From assembly GCF_003347665.1 (NCBI RefSeq), contig NZ_QDGA01000021.1, positions 23,727-87,726 on the forward strand: a DNA stretch of 64,000 bases. The letters run 5' to 3'. Shown piece after piece: positions 26,080 to 34,342 of the stretch. A program made the translations under genes and the position numbers. A model generated the notes under the pieces. That model ran no database searches and was not told where the DNA came from. It saw nothing but the letters and a program-made list of their open reading frames with translations. This DNA is from Microvirga calopogonii. GTDB lineage: Bacteria; Pseudomonadota; Alphaproteobacteria; Rhizobiales; Beijerinckiaceae. Each line of letters begins with the position of its first letter. The stretch's first letter is position 1.

Positions 26080-27117
26080 TCACGAGGACTTGCGTTGCGT
26101 GAAGGCGAGCTGCGTCAGCGTCAGCGCGAAGAGCACGATGCCGAGCACGACAGAAGCCGCCGCAGCGAGACCGAAATTCTGAACCTGGTTGGAGAATGCC
26201 GTCTCGTATATGTACTGCACGACCATGAGGGTGGATGTGCCCGGTCCACCTCCGGTGAGCACAAACACCTCATCAAAGGTTTGAACGGCGCGGATCAGGG
26301 ACAGCACGATCACAACGATAAGGTTAGGCCAGAGCAGCGGCAGGGTGAGGCGCCAGAACACACGCCAGCGGGGCGTCGCGTCCATCTCGGCGGCCTCATA
26401 GATATCCGCCGGAATGGCCTGGAGCCCCGCCAGCAGGATAAGAGTGTAGAACCCCATATGGGCCCAGACCGATACGAAGATGGCCCAGAACATGGCCCAG
26501 CCGGGCTCGGCGAGAAAGAGAATCCGGTCGCCGCCAAAACCTGTGATGGCGGCGTTCAAAAGGCCGTCACGCTGCAAAATCCACTTCCAGATCAGCGCCA
26601 CCACAACGGGTGACAACAGGACAGGAAAGAAGTAAACGGCCCGAAAGAAGCCGCGGCCGCGAATCTTCATGTTGAGCACGATGGCAGTCAGGAGCGACAG
26701 CCCCACCATCGCAGCTACCTGAAACACAGAGAAGAAGAGCGTGTTGTAGACACCGCGCCAGAAATGGTCCTCACGGCAGGTGTTCGGATCCACATAGGAC
26801 CCGCAATCGAACAAATACGAATACTGGTCAGCTCCGACGTAAGGGCGCTCAGATGGAAATAGCGCAGGACCGCCGGTGACTGAATAGACGAAGTTGATGG
26901 CGATCGGAACGAACACGAACAGGCCGAAGAACACGAGGTTCGGCAGCAAGAAGACATAAGCCATCCGCCTTTCGCCGATGAGGCGTTGCAGGCTCGCCAT
27001 TGGCCAATCGACGATCCGAGAGGCCAATTTCAGGACTGGATTCGTCCCGCGCGATTGGGTGCGGCCACCAGCGGGAGCCGGAGGTGTCACCGCAGATGTC
27101 TTTGACGTGAGGGTCAT
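26080..27117 (-). CDS. Carbohydrate ABC permease (MalF family)
   Basis: About 345 residues. A cytoplasmic N-terminus of some 50 residues precedes the first helix ('MAYVFLLPNLVFFGLFVFVP'). A Cys-containing periplasmic loop ('FDCGSYVDPNTCREDHF') follows, then the EAA loop 'EAAEMDATPRWRVFWRLTLP'. It is the first membrane gene after the binding-protein gene, separated from it by a stable hairpin. Confidence 0.92.
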   Translation of the reverse strand: MTLTSKTSAVTPPAPAGGRTQSRGTNPVLKLASRIVDWPMASLQRLIGERRMAYVFLLPNLVFFGLFVFVPIAINFVYSVTGGPALFPSERPYVGADQYSYLFDCGSYVDPNTCREDHFWRGVYNTLFFSVFQVAAMVGLSLLTAIVLNMKIRGRGFFRAVYFFPVLLSPVVVALIWKWILQRDGLLNAAITGFGGDRILFLAEPGWAMFWAIFVSVWAHMGFYTLILLAGLQAIPADIYEAAEMDATPRWRVFWRLTLPLLWPNLIVVIVLSLIRAVQTFDEVFVLTGGGPGTSTLMVVQYIYETAFSNQVQNFGLAAAASVVLGIVLFALTLTQLAFTQRKSS

Positions 27118-27140
27118 GGTGTCTTCAGCCAGAGAGAGAA

Positions 27141-27166
27141 TGCCCCGGGCGGGATCACCCGGGGCA
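27141..27166 (-). terminator. Intercistronic hairpin after the sugar-binding protein
   Basis: TGCCCCGGG (27141-27149) pairs with CCCGGGGCA (27158-27166), a very stable nine-base stem with an eight-base loop, between the binding-protein stop and the first permease. There is no long T tract, so it more likely protects the upstream mRNA or attenuates transcription than terminates fully. Confidence 0.55.
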
Positions 27167-27176
27167 GGTTTCGGGC

Positions 27177-28457
27177 TTACTTCTTGGTACGCTCAGCAAT
27201 CTGCTGCTGCACATCCGCCTCGATGCGCTGGTAGGCCTCGTCGAGCGACGCCTCTCCGGCGATGGCTTGGCCAAGCCGGCTGATCACCGCATTGAAGATC
27301 ACACGGTTGTGGACGTAGCCCTGAAGCTTGGTGGCAACCGGAGAGAGCTGCGACACGCCTTCGTTGAAGACTTTCAGCGCTGCCTTGCCCTGTGGGGAGG
27401 CGCTCTTGTACTCAAGACCTTTCTTGGCGATGCCCAAGTGGCCTGGCACGAAGAGTGAGCGTTCATAGAATTCTGCCGCGACCGGCTCGCTGGCGAGATA
27501 TTCCATGAGGCGCGCGACTTCTTTCGGATGCTGAGTGGTCTTGATGGCCACGAGCGCGGCGCCGCCCGGCATACCGGAGCAGTTGGCGGGTCCGCAGGGC
27601 GTCGGAACGGCCACCCAGTCGAATGCGTCGCCGATCGTCTTGTCGAACTGTCCGATCTGCCAGGAGCCGGACTCGTACATCACGACCTGTGCGTTCTTGA
27701 ACTCGTCATTCGCACCCCGGTAGGCGGTGCCCGCGACAGAACCCCAGAGTTCCTTCGACATCACGCCATTTTTGTGCCAGTCAAAAACGAGCTGCGCTCC
27801 CCGCTTGAATCCTTCGTCCACAACGGCGGGTTCGCCCTTCTCGTTAAACAGCTTCGCGCCCTGCGTAATGGCAAGGCTGAAGAACCGATGGCCAGACCGG
27901 TCAATAGCGATCGGGAACGGCGCCTGCACCTTCGCAGCAACATTCTTCGCGGCTGCGGCCCACTCCTCCCAGGTTGCCTTTGGGCCAGGCATCGGGACAT
28001 TGGCCTGCTCAAACAGGGTCTTGTTCACGAAAGGACCCGTCAAGGTGAGTTGGGTCATGAACCCTGGGATCGAGGTCGTGTCGCCCGGGACCCGCATCCA
28101 TTCGAGGAATGGTCCGAAGTTCGTCTCGAAATATGCCGGATCCTTCAGATGGGGACGCAAATCCAGCATGTAGCGGGCTACACCTCCGAGATCCGCGACA
28201 CGTGCGAGATCCGGTCCCTGTCCTGCTGCGAGCTGCACCGGCAGGTTCTCATTGATGGCTTTGAATGGAACCTGATCGAGAACGACCTTGATGTCCTTGT
28301 TCTGCCCCTCAAAGCGACGCAGGAGATCAGACATGACCTCACCTTCGTTGCCGTCCGAGTACCAGGTCATCCGCAGGGTTGTTTGAGCTTGAGCATTGCC
28401 AATTCCAAGGCTTGCCGCAAACAGCGCGCAGCCAAGGAGCATCGTTGTACCCTTCAT
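27177..28457 (-). CDS. Sugar ABC transporter substrate-binding protein (CUT1)
   Basis: About 426 residues. Signal peptide 'MKGTTMLLGCALFAASLGIG' with cleavage near 'AQAQ'; then a solute-binding family 1 fold ('TLRMTWYSDGNEGEVMSDLL', 'GQGPDLARVADLGG', 'MYESGSWQIGQFDK'). The ATG at 28457 is used because GGAGG lies close upstream and the signal peptide begins there; the longer frame from 28616 runs through the promoter. It leads the importer operon and is divergent from the LacI regulator. Confidence 0.92.
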   Translation of the reverse strand: MKGTTMLLGCALFAASLGIGNAQAQTTLRMTWYSDGNEGEVMSDLLRRFEGQNKDIKVVLDQVPFKAINENLPVQLAAGQGPDLARVADLGGVARYMLDLRPHLKDPAYFETNFGPFLEWMRVPGDTTSIPGFMTQLTLTGPFVNKTLFEQANVPMPGPKATWEEWAAAAKNVAAKVQAPFPIAIDRSGHRFFSLAITQGAKLFNEKGEPAVVDEGFKRGAQLVFDWHKNGVMSKELWGSVAGTAYRGANDEFKNAQVVMYESGSWQIGQFDKTIGDAFDWVAVPTPCGPANCSGMPGGAALVAIKTTQHPKEVARLMEYLASEPVAAEFYERSLFVPGHLGIAKKGLEYKSASPQGKAALKVFNEGVSQLSPVATKLQGYVHNRVIFNAVISRLGQAIAGEASLDEAYQRIEADVQQQIAERTKK

Positions 28458-28709
28458 CGTTTCCTCCGTTATTTTTTCTCGTCTAACGCCGAGATTGCCT
28501 CGGATCTGTGGCGCCACAGGGGCGTCAGATCTCATTGATAACCGTCTCTGTTTGTCGGCGGCATCCTCCAGGCGGAAGAGTTCCCTGAACCCCGGATCGG
28601 GTGCGGCTTCACTCAAGTCGGGTGTCAGTTAGGGACTGCTTGCCCGTGGCACGTTTGCCTTGGCGTGAACCCTCGGTTGGCAGAGCTGAAGCCGATCTTG
28701 CGAGTAGAC

Positions 28710-28729
28710 TTTGGCAAACGTTTGCCAAA
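28710..28729. promoter_or_regulatory. LacI-type operator palindrome
   Basis: A perfect 20-bp palindrome, TTTGGCAAACGTTTGCCAAA, with the central CG typical of LacI/GalR operators. It lies between the divergent binding-protein and lacI genes and could control both. No other strong symmetry is seen in the 350-bp gap. Confidence 0.8.
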
Positions 28730-28813
28730 ACTGTCTATCATCCTTTCGTCTAGGTCTGTCTATGAGAGCATCGGAGGTCTCGACAGGGCCCGTGATGTAG
28801 GGAACAAGGTGGC

Positions 28814-29824
28814 ATGAACAAACAGAGACCCATCGGGCAAGAACCGGTTTCACTCGCAACGGTAGCGGCTCAGGCCGGCGTGTCGGTTGCTACCGTGTCA
28901 CGCATTGTGAATGGCGAAACCCGTCGAGCATCGGCCGAGACTGTCGAGCGGGTTCAAAAGCTTGTGGCGGCGCTCGGCTATCGACCAAACCATGTGGGCC
29001 GGACGCTGCGACGGAGGGAAAGCCGCGTCGTTGCCATGCTGTCGCCCAACCTCGACAACCCAGCCATGGCGGCAATCGCAGCCTCGGTCGAGACGGCCCT
29101 GCGCTCGGCCGGATACGTCATGATCCTTTGCGACACCCATGACCGGGCCGATCTTCAAGACGAATACCTGCATGTGATGCGATCACAGGTCGTCCAAGGA
29201 TACATCGTTGTTAATCCCGTGCGCAGCGAAGCGCTGTCGGACTCTGTGGCTCGCGGCGACCCCATGGTGTTCGTCGGGCGCCGGAACCCTGATGGAGGTG
29301 GCGCCTTTGTGGGGATCGATAACCGACGCGCCGGAGAGGATGCAGCCAATCACCTTTGGGAGCGAGGAATCAGGAATCTAGCGGTCATCCACCCTACGCA
29401 AGGATCATCGGCGACGCGCGATCGCGTGGGTGGGTTCATTACACGCCTTGAGGAGCTTGGTCTGCCCGACGAAGCGGTCCGGAAGGCAGAAGCGCCGGGC
29501 CTCTCCCATCTGGAGGTTGGCTACAGCGCGGCTCAGAGGCTCGTCGACGGAAAGCCATGGCCCGAAGGCCTGTTTTGTCCGAGCGATCTCATGGCCTATG
29601 GCGCTTACCGCCTCGCTCTGGAAACGGGTGTCCGGATCCCTGAAGACTGCAGAATCGTCGGCGTTGACGATAATAAACTCAACGCCTGGATTGCGCCTTG
29701 GCTGACCTCGGTCCACATCCCCTATGCAGATTTTGGCGCTAAGGTTGTGGATCAACTGCAAGCATTATGGGCCGGTGAGCAACCCTCCGAGCAGCTTCTG
29801 CCGCATACCCTCATCGTTCGCTAA
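28814..29824 (+). CDS. LacI-family transcriptional regulator
   Basis: About 336 residues. N-terminal helix-turn-helix 'VSLATVAAQAGVSVATVSRI' is followed by the hinge ('ALGYRPNHVGRTLRRRES') and a periplasmic-binding-like ligand domain ('SDLMAYGAYRLALETGVRIP'). It is divergent from the CUT1/GH31/uxuA operon, with a 20-bp palindromic operator between them, so it is almost surely the local repressor. The ligand would be the imported glycoside or an intermediate. Confidence 0.9.
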   Translation: MNKQRPIGQEPVSLATVAAQAGVSVATVSRIVNGETRRASAETVERVQKLVAALGYRPNHVGRTLRRRESRVVAMLSPNLDNPAMAAIAASVETALRSAGYVMILCDTHDRADLQDEYLHVMRSQVVQGYIVVNPVRSEALSDSVARGDPMVFVGRRNPDGGGAFVGIDNRRAGEDAANHLWERGIRNLAVIHPTQGSSATRDRVGGFITRLEELGLPDEAVRKAEAPGLSHLEVGYSAAQRLVDGKPWPEGLFCPSDLMAYGAYRLALETGVRIPEDCRIVGVDDNKLNAWIAPWLTSVHIPYADFGAKVVDQLQALWAGEQPSEQLLPHTLIVR

Positions 29825-30109
29825 TCCAACGCACCTATTCGCCATGTCACAGTTTGTAGGTCTCTTTGGCGAAGCGATGGGTCGTCACGAGATGGGCGCA
29901 GTCGACCGGCGGGCCATCACCACGGTGAGTTCGCAGAGGAACTCTGCCGTAAGTCCGGACAGAAGACATGAAAGGAGTCTTTGCCTCTTGTAGCGATCGG
30001 AATTTGAACCGGATTTACGATAAGAGGGATCTCGTCAATCAAGACGGGACATGTTGGGCATATACATCCCGATCTTAAAAAGTGGAGTTCACAGATCTCA
30101 CCAATCCAA

Positions 30110-31219
30110 TCAAGCGAGGTATTTCTCGATGATATCCATCCGGGGCTCGACACCCAAACCGGGCGCATCCGGCAGATGAGCGAAGCCGTCTATGATCTTG
30201 ACGGGCTCAATCGCGAGGTTCTTCGAAAGTTCACCGGGTTCGACGCAGTACTCCATGACGAGTGCATTCTCGAGAGCACAGAGAAAATGGAGTGAGGCGG
30301 CAGTATTGATGTCGGTTGTGAAGTTGTGGTTGCAGACCTTCCTGCGGCGACTTGCGGCATAGTCTGCGATTCGCATGGCCTGAGTGAAGCCCGTTCGGGT
30401 CAGGTCGATCTGAACGACGTCGACGCCGCCTTCATCGATTAAGCGCTCGAACCCGACAACCGTACATTCTTCCTCACCCGCTGCGATTCGCTGGGAGCAT
30501 CCCGCCGAGACCTTTCCATAGCCGGCATAATCATCAGGATGAAGCGGCTCCTCAATCCAGAACAGGTTGTATGGCTCGAACAGCGAAGACCTGCGGATCG
30601 TCGTCTTCGCGTCCCAAATCAACCCGACATCGAGCATGAAATCAGTCTCGTCACCAATCGCTCGCCGGATTGACTCGACATACTTGACATCCATCGCCTC
30701 GCTCTGGCCGAAAGGCTCCCAGCCGAACTTGACCCCGGTGTGTCCGGTATCGACGGCATGCTTTGCGCGAGCAACGGTGTCCTCGACGCTGAACTGGAAC
30801 ATATTGGACGAATAGACGCGCATCCGATTCCGAAGCGCGCCACCAAGAAGCTCAACGATCGGCTTACCGAGTGCTTTGCCCTTGATGTCCCAGAGGGCGA
30901 TGTCGATCCCGGCCATTGCCTGTACGACGGCCCCGCCACGGCCGTAGAATAGGGTCGCCCGATACATCTTCTCCCAAAGCCGCCTAGTCTCGAGCGGGTT
31001 CTCCCCGATGAGGAGCGACTTTAAACCGGTCACGAGCGTATGAGAATAGGGTGCATCAATGATCGCCTTGACCACGGAAGGGCAACCGTCCACTTCGCCC
31101 CATCCCACGATGCCGGCATCAGTCGTGATCCTGATCAAGAGGGCATCCTGCGAGCTGTCGGTGCGAGCTTGGATATGGGGCAGGCGCAGGTTGAAGGCTT
31201 CGACGTCTGTGATCTTCAT
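30110..31219 (-). CDS. Mandelate racemase/muconate lactonizing enzyme family protein
   Basis: About 369 residues, enolase superfamily. Metal ligands are D197 ('MLDVGLIWD'), E223 ('WIEEPL') and E249 ('AAGEEE'). K164 lies in 'GVKFGWEPFG' and H298 in 'VCNHNFTTDI', giving a Lys and a His as candidate acid/base residues, as in the sugar-acid dehydratase/racemase branch. The ATG overlaps the gntR stop (ATGA). It is the last gene of a seven-gene overlapping operon of unknown substrate; an acid-sugar or hydroxy-acid dehydration is likely. Confidence 0.87.
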   Translation of the reverse strand: MKITDVEAFNLRLPHIQARTDSSQDALLIRITTDAGIVGWGEVDGCPSVVKAIIDAPYSHTLVTGLKSLLIGENPLETRRLWEKMYRATLFYGRGGAVVQAMAGIDIALWDIKGKALGKPIVELLGGALRNRMRVYSSNMFQFSVEDTVARAKHAVDTGHTGVKFGWEPFGQSEAMDVKYVESIRRAIGDETDFMLDVGLIWDAKTTIRRSSLFEPYNLFWIEEPLHPDDYAGYGKVSAGCSQRIAAGEEECTVVGFERLIDEGGVDVVQIDLTRTGFTQAMRIADYAASRRRKVCNHNFTTDINTAASLHFLCALENALVMEYCVEPGELSKNLAIEPVKIIDGFAHLPDAPGLGVEPRMDIIEKYLA

Positions 31220-31977
31220 TTTCTGTTTCTTCTCTTCGTTGAGACTTCAGTGGTCAAAGTGGATGCGGAACGGCGCTTCGAAATAACCGCCTCAATATCG
31301 ATGTCATGAGCCTGATCGAAGATATGCTCGCGGACGGCCGCCTCCGTCGCGGCGACATCTCCCGAGAGGAACACATCCCGCAGCATCGTATGTTCCGCGA
31401 CGATCGCCTTCATCGATTTCCCCAGCGTGGCTAGGCCGAAAATGATGGTCAGTTGCCGCGCCAGCGATTCCCACAGAAAGCCCGACACCGGATTTCCAGC
31501 AAAACCGCAGAGTGTTCGGTGAAATGCCGTATCGGCGAGGCCGAAGGCATAAGCGTCGTTCTCTGCCGCCGCCTTGCGGAGGCCTCGGATCGCCTCATCG
31601 AGTTCTCTCCGCTCCGGCGGGCCGATCCGGCCCTGCTCGATGGCCCGGCGGCAGGCGAGCGTCTCAAGCGCGATCCGAACGTCTATGATATGATCAAGAC
31701 GTTCGTTGGTGACTTTCATCAGGCGAATGCCCTTATAGGGCTCGCTGGTCACAACTCCTTGGCTCTCCAATAGCCGGAGCGCTTCACGAATGGGAACGCG
31801 ACTAATGCCAAGTTGACGGACGAGATCCGGTTCCGAGATGCGGTCCCACGGCAGGATATGCCCCCGGGCCGCGGCCGATATGACGGCGTCGACGGCGTGA
31901 TCGACGAGTGTCCTCGGTCGAGCGATGCCCCAATTATCCTCGGCTTCGAGGGTGGAATTAGGATGGCCAGCAATCAT
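31216..31977 (-). CDS. GntR-family regulator with FCD domain
   Basis: About 253 residues. The winged helix ('EPDLVRQLGISRVPIREALR') is followed by an FCD domain ('LADTAFHRTLCGFAGN', 'EHTMLRDVFLSGD', 'REHIFDQAHDI'). It overlaps both neighbours by ATGA, so it is expressed with the operon it probably controls. The likely operator is TCGTATACGA, found upstream of both transcription units of this locus and similar in style to FCD-GntR boxes. Confidence 0.88.
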   Translation of the reverse strand: MIAGHPNSTLEAEDNWGIARPRTLVDHAVDAVISAAARGHILPWDRISEPDLVRQLGISRVPIREALRLLESQGVVTSEPYKGIRLMKVTNERLDHIIDVRIALETLACRRAIEQGRIGPPERRELDEAIRGLRKAAAENDAYAFGLADTAFHRTLCGFAGNPVSGFLWESLARQLTIIFGLATLGKSMKAIVAEHTMLRDVFLSGDVAATEAAVREHIFDQAHDIDIEAVISKRRSASTLTTEVSTKRRNRK

Positions 31978-33410
31978 TGTTCCCGCCTTCTACTGAATCT
32001 TTGACCATGGAGCCGGGTTCTTGTCCGCAGCACCTCACGCCCAGCGTCGATCGTTTGACTGTGCTGACCATCTTCAAAGATCATTCTTCCCCGCACGATC
32101 GTTCGCACAACCTTCCCGTGGCACCGTCTCCCTTCAAAAGCGCTCCACTTGCCATACCCCAGGAACGACCGACCCTCGATTGTCCAGTCTTGAGTTGGGT
32201 CGTAGAACACGACATCGGCATCGAACCCGATGCTGATCGCACCTTTTCGTCCGTAGAGTCCGAAGACCTTCGCTGGATTGGTTGCCGTCATCCGGGCAAA
32301 TTGAACGAGGTCGACGCCCCGCGCCTTACACGCGGAAAAGAACAGGGGGACTGCGGTCTCGATCCCAGTCAGCCCCATACCGGCCTCCCATATGGACGAT
32401 CTGCCACGCTCCTTGTCCTGGACCAGATACGGACAGTGGTCGGATGCGAGAGTATCGATCAGACCGCGCCTGACGGCGGACCAAAGCTCCTCCACGGTTC
32501 CAGCGCTCCGAAGAGGCGGCCCGCATCGCGCGAACGGCCCAATCTCGGCGAGATCGTCTTCCGTCAGCAGCAGATATTGCGGGCAGGTTTCGATGCTGAT
32601 CCGAGCCCCTTCCTCTCGATCCCGCACATCGACGGCGGCTTGTGCCGAACTCAGATGAACGATATGAGCCCGAACCCCGGTCTCCTGAGCCAGCAGCATG
32701 ACGCGATTGACAGCCTCGATCTCGGCGATCTCGGGACCAGCCAGTGCATGAGCGCGTGCATCGTGTCGACCTTCGCGCCGCTGCCGCTGCGCCGCGCTTT
32801 GCAGAAGATCGTGATTCTCCGCGTGAATGCCGATGACGCTGTCCCGCTGCGCGATAGCCCGCATGGCGTCGAGCAGATGTCCATCTTTCAGCCGCGGCAA
32901 ACCGCTCGGGCCAGATGCTGCTCCATCGGGTTCAGCGCTGCATAGAAAGGCCTTGAAGCCCACTGCTCCCGCGTCGTCGAGGGCCGGGATTTCATCGAGG
33001 TTCTCTCCCGTCAAACCAGCCCAGAGGCCAAAATCGATGGCCGAGTGAGTGCGCAAAAGGTCACGCTTCGCAAGAAAGTTGGCCACCGTCGTCGCCGGCG
33101 GATTCGAATGCGGCATTTCCAGGAAAGTCGTCACTCCCCCGCGGGCGGCGCCTTTCGTCCCCTCCAGCACTTCTTCCCTCGGGAACGGGTTGGATCCCGT
33201 AAAATGGGTGTGTGCGTCGATGGCACCAGGAACGATGACGAGACCAGTCGCGTCGATGATTTCATCCGCGGCCGGAAGCGGCCGCGTGTCCTCCAGGAGG
33301 CCGACAATCCGGCCGTCCATGATGGCTATCGTCAAGATCGACGCCCCACTCTCTGTGACGACGGTGCCGCCGCGGATGAGAGTGTCATATCTCTGATCTG
33401 TCGTGGTCAT
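31974..33410 (-). CDS. Allantoinase/hydantoinase-type amidohydrolase
   Basis: About 478 residues, cyclic amidohydrolase. It has the binuclear metal set: 'DAHTHF' (two His), carboxylated Lys in 'GFKAFLC', 'GIHAENHDL', 'VHLSSAQA' and 'ASDHCPY'. The sequence is closest to allantoinases, although no other ureide-degradation gene is nearby, so a different cyclic amide is equally possible. It overlaps its neighbours on both sides (ATGA) within the operon. Confidence 0.82.
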   Translation of the reverse strand: MTTTDQRYDTLIRGGTVVTESGASILTIAIMDGRIVGLLEDTRPLPAADEIIDATGLVIVPGAIDAHTHFTGSNPFPREEVLEGTKGAARGGVTTFLEMPHSNPPATTVANFLAKRDLLRTHSAIDFGLWAGLTGENLDEIPALDDAGAVGFKAFLCSAEPDGAASGPSGLPRLKDGHLLDAMRAIAQRDSVIGIHAENHDLLQSAAQRQRREGRHDARAHALAGPEIAEIEAVNRVMLLAQETGVRAHIVHLSSAQAAVDVRDREEGARISIETCPQYLLLTEDDLAEIGPFARCGPPLRSAGTVEELWSAVRRGLIDTLASDHCPYLVQDKERGRSSIWEAGMGLTGIETAVPLFFSACKARGVDLVQFARMTATNPAKVFGLYGRKGAISIGFDADVVFYDPTQDWTIEGRSFLGYGKWSAFEGRRCHGKVVRTIVRGRMIFEDGQHSQTIDAGREVLRTRTRLHGQRFSRRREQ

Positions 33411-34342
33411 TGATGCGCCTTCGCAAAGGACGTGTCGATGTTTGCCGCATAGTCGGCGGGTTCGGCGAGCCAGCCAATCTCCTGCAGGATCCCGCTAAAG
33501 CGATGGAATGACTCGGGAGCAATGAGGCTTCCCCTCGGCCAGGCGCCAACGGCGCGATAGTGTTCGAGGGCGAGCGTCAATGCAGAATGCGGGTAGTCGT
33601 TATAATAGGGTTGAACCCAATGGGCGATCTCCTGAGGCGGTGTGTTTGCAATATCGGCAAGCGCGCGCTCAATGGCCCGGGTAAAGGCTTGGAAATCCTC
33701 CCGCCGTTCAGCCAATACCCGCGGATCCGCAATGTAGGCGCTCCATGGCACCAGGCCGGTCGGCCCCGCGAGGTCGGCTGCCAATCCAAGGCCGGAGTTC
33801 GCGACGAGATGGGGTGCCAGTCCATGCAAGGAATGAAGCGCATAGTCGACTTGACCAGCCAGGACCGATGCAAGGTCCGCAGCCTCATCACGGCTCCCGG
33901 GCAGGATGGTCACATCCTTGACGCCAGCGGCTTTCAGCAGCCACCGGAAACACAGATTGGCCGTGGCGATGTTCGATATGTCGATCACGCGCTTGCCGGC
34001 CAGATCAGCGAGGTCTAAGCCAATGCGGGTCGATCGGCCCGCAAGGAACCACGGGTTCACGTTCACGGCCGCACAGAACGCGACAAGATGCGCTTCATTG
34101 TCCTGTCGCATCCTCATGATGACCATGGGCCCGCCGATCGTCAGATCGGCTGCACCCGAGACAATAGCCGGAATTTGTCCTCCTTGAACGGTTGCCCCGC
34201 CCGACGTGGTGGAGGTGAAGAGGACCTCAATGCCTTCTTTGGCGAAATATCCTCGGGTTTGAGCGATATAATGAGGAATATAGTAGACGCGGCTCTCGCT
34301 GGAATCGCCGAGGTTCAACTTGAGGGGGAGTTGGGATTTCAT
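33407..34342 (-). CDS. NMT1/THI5-like (ABC SBP-type) protein without signal peptide
   Basis: About 311 residues with the NMT1/SsuA periplasmic-binding fold: 'YYIPHYIAQTRGYFAKEGIE' near the N-terminus, 'SGAADLTIGGPMVIM', and 'LAGQVDYALHSLHGLAPHLV'. The ATG at 34342 overlaps the preceding stop (ATGA); the frame upstream is inside the FMN gene. No signal peptide precedes the fold, so the product appears cytoplasmic, unlike normal binding proteins. THI5-like intracellular proteins exist that are enzymes or sensors; which applies here is unknown. Confidence 0.75.
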   Translation of the reverse strand: MKSQLPLKLNLGDSSESRVYYIPHYIAQTRGYFAKEGIEVLFTSTTSGGATVQGGQIPAIVSGAADLTIGGPMVIMRMRQDNEAHLVAFCAAVNVNPWFLAGRSTRIGLDLADLAGKRVIDISNIATANLCFRWLLKAAGVKDVTILPGSRDEAADLASVLAGQVDYALHSLHGLAPHLVANSGLGLAADLAGPTGLVPWSAYIADPRVLAERREDFQAFTRAIERALADIANTPPQEIAHWVQPYYNDYPHSALTLALEHYRAVGAWPRGSLIAPESFHRFSGILQEIGWLAEPADYAANIDTSFAKAHQ

